A DNA stretch of 64,000 bases, from NCBI RefSeq assembly GCF_964204645.1, contig NC_134025.1:4779001-4843000 (forward strand). The letters run 5' to 3'. This stretch comes from Tubulanus polymorphus. Its lineage: Eukaryota > Nemertea > Palaeonemertea > Tubulaniformes > Tubulanidae. The notes below the pieces were generated by a model. The model ran no database searches and had not been told where the DNA came from. It worked only from the letters and a program-made list of their open reading frames with translations. Numbering within the stretch: the first letter of the stretch is position 1; each line of letters starts with the position of its first letter. Below, piece after piece: positions 58,626 through 64,000 of the stretch. Both the position numbers and the translations under genes were made by a program.

Positions 58626-58670
58626 CTGATGATGGCTGCTAGTCAACAGCCGAAACGTTGTGGTTTCGTA
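58626..58670 (+). ncRNA. Hammerhead-ribozyme-like motif after Penelope fragment
   Basis: CTGATGA (58626-58632), then a stem-loop (GGCTG/CAGCC), then GAAAC (58652-58656), and CGTA closing a short stem III (ACG/CGT). This matches most of the hammerhead core known in Penelope-like elements, but an extra U sits between CTGATGA and stem II, and stem I does not pair well next to the core. It is probably a decayed or variant ribozyme. Confidence 0.45.
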
Positions 58671-58792
58671 ATGATAAATTTGATCGTATAATTTTAAATT
58701 CGAAGTGTGAGATTTCTTCATTTATCATCGCTGATATTTATAATGAATTTGTCAACCAAATCATTTGCATTATAAACTGACTTGTGTAATAT

Positions 58793-58824
58793 CAGGGAGG
58801 TGGGAGTGAACTCCCACCTCCCTG
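58793..58824. repeat. Perfect 14-bp hairpin, 4-base loop
   Basis: CAGGGAGGTGGGAG (58793-58806), loop TGAA, then the exact reverse complement (58811-58824). It lies about 390 bases after the Penelope fragment stop. It could be a transposon-terminal hairpin, but I see no matching Helitron 3' CTRR context. Confidence 0.85.
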
Positions 58825-59045
58825 GTGGAGATGCAAGTTATGTGTGTGTAGTTATTCACTCTTGGTGGACGCTGGGCTGCAGTGGGTCAGCACATCTGTG
58901 ATGGATCATTTGTGTAGCAGCTATCTGACAGCTCACAGCAGTAGCTGCTCTTTGATATGGAGAAAAAGCCGCACGTCAACTCATTATGAATAGACTTTAC
59001 ATCGTGTTTGTCTTTGTGTTTGTTTTGATCATTGCGCGCAGTGGG

Positions 59046-59053
59046 TGACGTCA
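59046..59053. promoter_or_regulatory. CRE palindrome TGACGTCA
   Basis: Perfect CREB/ATF octamer in a locally GC-rich patch about 45 bases upstream of a short open frame (59097). Binding is inferred from the motif only. Confidence 0.4.
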
Positions 59054-59096
59054 CGCGGAGCGTCCAAACTTAAATGGTCCAAAAGTCTACGAAACC

Positions 59097-59383
59097 ATGA
59101 AATCGATACTAAAACATATAAACGACCATTCATTTGGCACCAAAAACTTGTTCATGCGTAGCGTACAGACCGCCCCCAACCTGTGACGAAATTTCGCCAC
59201 AAGGCTAAAGGAGCATGGAACTTAACCTTCAGCGATAAAAGAACATTTAACATCATGTGGAAATCGTACATCGAACTTCTGGCAGAAGTGACTTTTAAAT
59301 CACCATCAAACAGGCATAAAATCCGAAAAACCAAGTATCAACTAACACGAATTTCACGCCTGCACGACATTCTTTGTAATTAG
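59097..59383 (+). pseudogene. Possible frameshifted small gene, unknown
   Basis: ATG at 59097 opens a 29-codon frame (MKSILKHINDHSFGTK...) ending at the TGA at 59184. A second frame starting within that stop region runs to 59383 and contains KGAWNLTFSDKRTF and a basic C-terminus. A one-base shift would join them into a ~95-residue basic protein. No family recognised; chance is possible. Confidence 0.25.
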
Positions 59384-59909
59384 TATTAGTAATCACTATC
59401 AATATTCATAAGGACTATACAGTATAAATGTTTTTATACTAGGCATAGATTGTATCTATTCCTCACATTTCGCTGTGTTTTATCGGTCCGCACTTCTCAT
59501 CTGAGGGTGTCAGCTAATCTCAAATAGACATTCCCATTAAACAGCATGTGTAGGTGAAATAGAATGTTATATTCCATCATTTTCAACGCTTTGGTTATGC
59601 GGCAAAATAAATGAACAATATACTTCTTTGAACCTAACAATTATTATCCTGATCTTGAAATTATTAAGTGGCTAACTAAAACGTTGGGATTTTTCCACTA
59701 CATCCTCATTATTCAATCATACGTACATGTAACATTGAATCTTTAAACAAAACTACTTCATGGACGTATAAACATTTTTATAAATCATTGATATTATATA
59801 ATCTTACGTTGCATAACTATCAGTTGCGTAAGCAAAAGTCACTGCTCTAACTAGTTTAAGGCGCGCAACAATTTCAAACCAGTTCTTACCAGATTATTAC
59901 CCGGTTTAC

Positions 59910-61786
59910 ATGAGCGCGCACACATTCAAAATGAAAACGATACTTTTAAGTGATAGCATGGGTCGTTTTTTCCCGGAATCGGAAAATCATAAGACACATT
60001 TTTGGCCAGGAATAGGCATTGACGTAATGCGTAGAATCGTCGGTGAGAAAATAATTGACGACATAAAATACGCGGACGTTCTCATAGTATGGGTCGGAAC
60101 TAACGATTTAAACGAAAATGTTCAACCAAAGGATATAGTAAAGGCATACCAGGTTAGTTACTCAACAGTTTATGCAGAAAATTACAGAAAATTTAAATGA
60201 CTAAATGACGAATGACTAAATTCCTCTTGATACTAGTTTTTTTTAGGTTATCTCGCGCTGATGATGCCATCAACCAAAATCCTTCTGTTGCCGATATTTC
60301 CACGAAATGATTCAAAGGTGAAGGATCAGAAGCGGAAGAAAGTTAATAGGTTAACGAAGAAGCTTCTGCGCGAACCCAGGTTCAAAAGGGTTTCCTTCAT
60401 GAAAACTGAGGTAAATATATATATTCATGAAATGTATACCGTAAACTAATACCATGTTACAGTTGCCAGCCACCATTTTGTTAGGGTACTTTCATTTGTC
60501 CTCTATTGTTTGGTAATTATTTCTATTTTAAATATTATTTGTGATGTGTTTTATCATATTTCATTGGCCTGTAGGTGGATTTTGACATTTTGGCAGCATT
60601 CAAACATTTCTAGTGTTTCTCAAATTCGCAACAATGCGACATGAGAATGATAAAAAAACCCGTGGCCAGTTTTTGCCACATGCGTTGGGATTCGAAGTTC
60701 GTTATTTTTTGTATCTCAGCACGGCCCCTGGACTGGCCAGACAAAAAAACTTGTTTTTTACTCCCTGTATACTACTCGACCAATAATTCGAGTAAAACGA
60801 GTAAAAATCTGTAACTGATGGAATTGAATGACACCTTCCATGATTCTGGGGATTATTTCTGATTAAAGGCAAGAACATGGGTAAAAAACTTCCTTGTTTT
60901 TATTTTAGGTCCGATTTTCTTAAAAATTTGAGGGTTAATCAATCTAGTTATAAGAAACGAATTAAAAATTTATCATATTTCCTTTTTACCAAGTAAACAA
61001 GTTTTGCTCCGAGTAAAAACCATTGCCGGTGAAGGCAATTAATTAACAACAGCTTACAAGATAAAAAACACACAGCTGTTATGTTTACATAATTCAGCAG
61101 GCTTGTGGTCAGTGAGTTGATAACTAAGAAGCTCCTCCTCCAAAGTCAATCAAAGTTTGAATTTGCTACGAAAATGAAGAATTCAAAATTACTCCCTATT
61201 TGCTGGTTTCTAGAGTATTTTTGACTTTTGCAATCATTTATCATCTATAATTGCTCGTAGATTTTAGATAACTGAAAACAAACAAGATACGTATTCCCAT
61301 GGTTTGAATGCTCCTTACATGGCAAAATTCACCTACAAACCAATTAAATATGATAGAACACATCACAAATAATCCTTTAAAAAGAGAAAAAAGTTATCTA
61401 ACAATAGAGGACAAAGTTTAGTACCGTACGCTAACAAAAAGGCGGCTAAAATCTGTAAAATGGTATATTTTCAGAGCCTGCATTTTGATTGTGTTGTCTC
61501 ATTTCAGCGTATTTTCGAAACGAGTCAGAAACGCAAAAACAAAGGAGATCAATTCTCTGTCAAACAAGAAATTTATCGTTTGGATGGGTTGCATTTAAAT
61601 GATCGTGGAATAGAACGCCTGCATCGTTATATTATGCAATACATCAAGGAAAATCTGTCAGCTGACCCCAGAAGTAAGATCGCGGAACGAGTGGAGAGGG
61701 CTAATATTGCGCACGGACTATGTACCGAGGAGACACCGGGGGATCGAAGTTTTGATTTTGAAGAACCAGATGTTTCGATAGATTAG
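59910..61786 (+). CDS. SGNH/GDSL-type hydrolase-like protein
   Basis: Three phase-0 exons: 59910-60152, 60237-60410, 61508-61786 (696 nt, 231 aa). All catalytic blocks of an SGNH hydrolase are visible. Block I is ILLSDSMGRFF (nucleophile Ser). Block III is VLIVWVGTNDLNEN (Asn). The central strand is KILLLPIFPRND. Block V is LDGLHLNDRG (Asp-x-x-His). The C-terminal 50 residues are charged and acidic at the end. No signal peptide, so probably cytosolic. SGNH domains of this short type occur both as host genes and in CR1-like or other retroelement ORFs; the introns and AATAAA at 61988 favour a host or domesticated gene. The exon 2 acceptor (CTAG then eight Ts) is poor, so that boundary is least certain. 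Confidence 0.75.
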
Positions 61787-62860
61787 ACTCTAAAATCGAA
61801 GAATTCTAGTTCATTACACCTACACATCCTGACGTTTCTGATCACACTCCCGGCCCTGCGTTAATGGATTCGGAGCCACTTTTTATCAGGATCGTGAACC
61901 ACGGATTTTGATGGCAGCGATGTACACAATATATTAAAGAACTATATATATATAACATTGCAGCTATCATGTAATTGACTTTCCACCAATAAAGTGTTTT
62001 GGAAAATGTTTAATTTTTTCAGCTAGATATATGATCTTTTTTTAGGAAAATGATTTTATTTTTTCAGCTCAATATATGTTGTATATGATGGCTATTATAT
62101 GAATGTCCCCAAGGACGGGAACGTAGATTGAGGGGAGAGGAATATTATGATTTGGGTTCCACTTTTTTAGAAATAAATTGAATGAATAATACAACGTATT
62201 ATATGATACGCTAGGACATTAGACTGGGAGAACTAGGATTATTGAAAACAAGAATAATAGAGTGTATATAGTATAGTTAATGGATTATTATTATTATTAG
62301 ACTAGAATAACTCTTGAATATTGGCCTTAAGCCTGGGGGAAAGTGCTCATCAGTGTGAACACTTAAAGACTAGTTTGGATAACAATTCAAGCAAAGCAAT
62401 TATTCTGACACATTGACACTAAAACCTCTCAGCCTCTTGAAACTAAAAAGTTTACATTATACGGATTCTTTTATATTCAATAAAGAAAAAACATATAACA
62501 GAACGCGAGCTTTTATTTGGATTTATTTTTGGAAGTATCGGAAAGTACAATGTACTTGGTATAAGTCATTATCTACATTTGCCAGAATTGATTTGTTCAT
62601 TGCACAGTTCAATTCAAACCCCCATTTTGCGACTTAAAACGGAAAACCTAGCAACAGAAACGTCATCAGAGGAGCGGATACACGTTGGCATAACCAACAT
62701 TTCACTTTCTGCACGTTTTTGTTGAGGCAGTAATATGCGCACTGCTGATTCTAAATCAAAACATAGGTGCAAAATACTAAACTAATGAAAGAGGGCGATT
62801 TTGATTAATAGACTACATCGACATAATTTCCAGTGAATATCGCTAAACCGTTTATCAATA
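61787..62860. other. 3' flank of SGNH gene
   Basis: AT-rich non-coding sequence with polyadenylation hexamer at 61988-61993, leading into the inverted satellite array. No further gene supported. Confidence 0.4.
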
Positions 62861-64000
62861 TGTTCGTATTTTCAATATTTTCATCAATCATCTTGTTTTA
62901 GAGAAATTTAATTTTGAAATTTAAATTTTTGAATATTCGCGCAATGATGCTTCGAGTATTGAAATAACACCAATTCTTACTATAAACCAATCAATGCAAA
63001 GACATCTTATTTACATCAACTTGAAGAATAGAGTCATCTTATTGATATAATCGTTTTTTCAGGAAACCCCAGGTTTTAGTTTTAGAGAAATTTGAGTTTG
63101 AATTTTTAAATTTTGAATATCGCGCAATGATGCAATCGTGTGTCGCAATAACAGGCAATCTAACTATGAACAAATCAATGCACAGACATGCGCTTTACAT
63201 CAACTCAAAGACTACAGTTTGCTTATTAATATACTTACTTTTCAGGAACCCTCAGGTTTTAGTTTAAGAGAAATTTGATTTTGAAATTTAAATTTCTGAA
63301 TATCGTGCCATGATGCAATCGTGTATTGAAATGACGCGTTTTTTTTACTATGATCAAATCAATGCACAGACATCTGCCTTGAATCAACTTTAAGAATAGA
63401 GTTTGCTTATTAATATACTTAATTTTCAGGAACCCTCAGGTTTTAGTTTTAGAGAAATTTGATTTTGAAATTTAAATTTCTGAATATCGCGCCATGATGC
63501 AATCGTGTATTGAAATGACGCGTTTTTTTACTATGATCAAATCAATGCACAGACTTCTGCCTTGAATCAACTTAAAGAATAGAGTTTCCTTATTAATGTA
63601 CTTAATCTTCAGGAACCCTCAGGTTTTGGTTTTAGAGAAATTTAATTTTGAAATTTAAATTTCTGAATATCGTGCCATGATGCAATCGTGTATTGAAATG
63701 ACGCGTTTTTTTACTATGATCAAATCAATGCACAGACATCTACCTTAAATCAACTTAAAGAATATAGTTTCCTGAATATTATACTGGATTTTCAGAAAGC
63801 CTCAGGTTTTAGTTTAAGAGGAATTTGATTTTGAATTTTAACTTTTTAAATATCGCGCAATGATGCAATCGCGTATTGAAATGACGCGTTTTTTTTACTT
63901 TGATCAAATCAATGCACAGACATCTGCCTTAAATCAACTTAAAGAATAGAGTTTCCTTATTAATATACTTGATTTTCAGGAACCCTCAGGTTTTAGTTTT
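62860..64000 (-). repeat. ~183-bp satellite array, inverted orientation, runs off window
   Basis: The same monomer as the 52.8-55.9 kb array appears in reverse complement. ACCCTCAGGTTTTAGTTTT, GCCATGATGCAATCGTG and CAATGCACAGACATCTGCC recur about every 183 bases; CACAGACAT-type landmarks fall near 63000, 63183, 63366, 63549, 63732 and 63915. The outermost left copy is the most diverged. The array continues past the window end. Confidence 0.97.

Overview
This is an intron-rich, AT-rich nuclear window from an invertebrate animal. I infer a lophotrochozoan such as a mollusc, annelid or brachiopod, but I cannot fix the phylum. Supporting signs are GT-AG introns in every gene, animal-specific families (prolyl 4-hydroxylase alpha, K2P channel, LRRC74, ankyrin-PARP), a Penelope-like element fragment and a ~183-bp satellite.

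Layout. (1) 147-6962 (+): two tandem collagen prolyl 4-hydroxylase alpha genes. The first lacks its 5' exon (off window); the second is complete (540 aa). (2) 8349-10116 (+): SLC19 vitamin transporter (479 aa). (3) 11589-21927 (-): TWIK-type two-pore K+ channel with two alternative first coding exons. (4) 22708-26401 (+): SAE1, the SUMO E1 small subunit (342 aa), with a one-exon Ig/transmembrane gene nested antisense in its fourth intron (24100-24798). (5) 27223-32142 (+): LRRC74-like leucine-rich-repeat protein (583 aa). (6) 35125-49161 (-): very large ankyrin-repeat, WGR and PARP protein resembling nematode PME-5. Its introns hold MITE-like elements and a Penelope-like foldback. (7) 50647-52372 (-): BCS1L mitochondrial AAA chaperone (423 aa). 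(8) 52.8-55.9 kb: satellite array with a ~183-bp monomer and local dimeric higher-order structure. The same monomer returns in opposite orientation from about 62.86 kb to the window end. (9) Between the inverted arrays lies a ~7-kb island holding the end of an unknown minus-strand gene, a truncated Penelope-like GIY-YIG ORF with a hammerhead-like motif, two long perfect hairpins and a three-exon SGNH-hydrolase gene.

Exon junctions were placed by hand from splice dinucleotides, phase and family similarity. In all seven completely resolved genes the summed exons are an exact multiple of three with no internal stop, which supports the models. The host genes are mostly unrelated housekeeping or physiological genes and form no operon-like system. 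The most unusual material is the ankyrin-PARP gene, the dual-first-exon K2P gene, the P4HA conversion tract and the satellite-bounded island.
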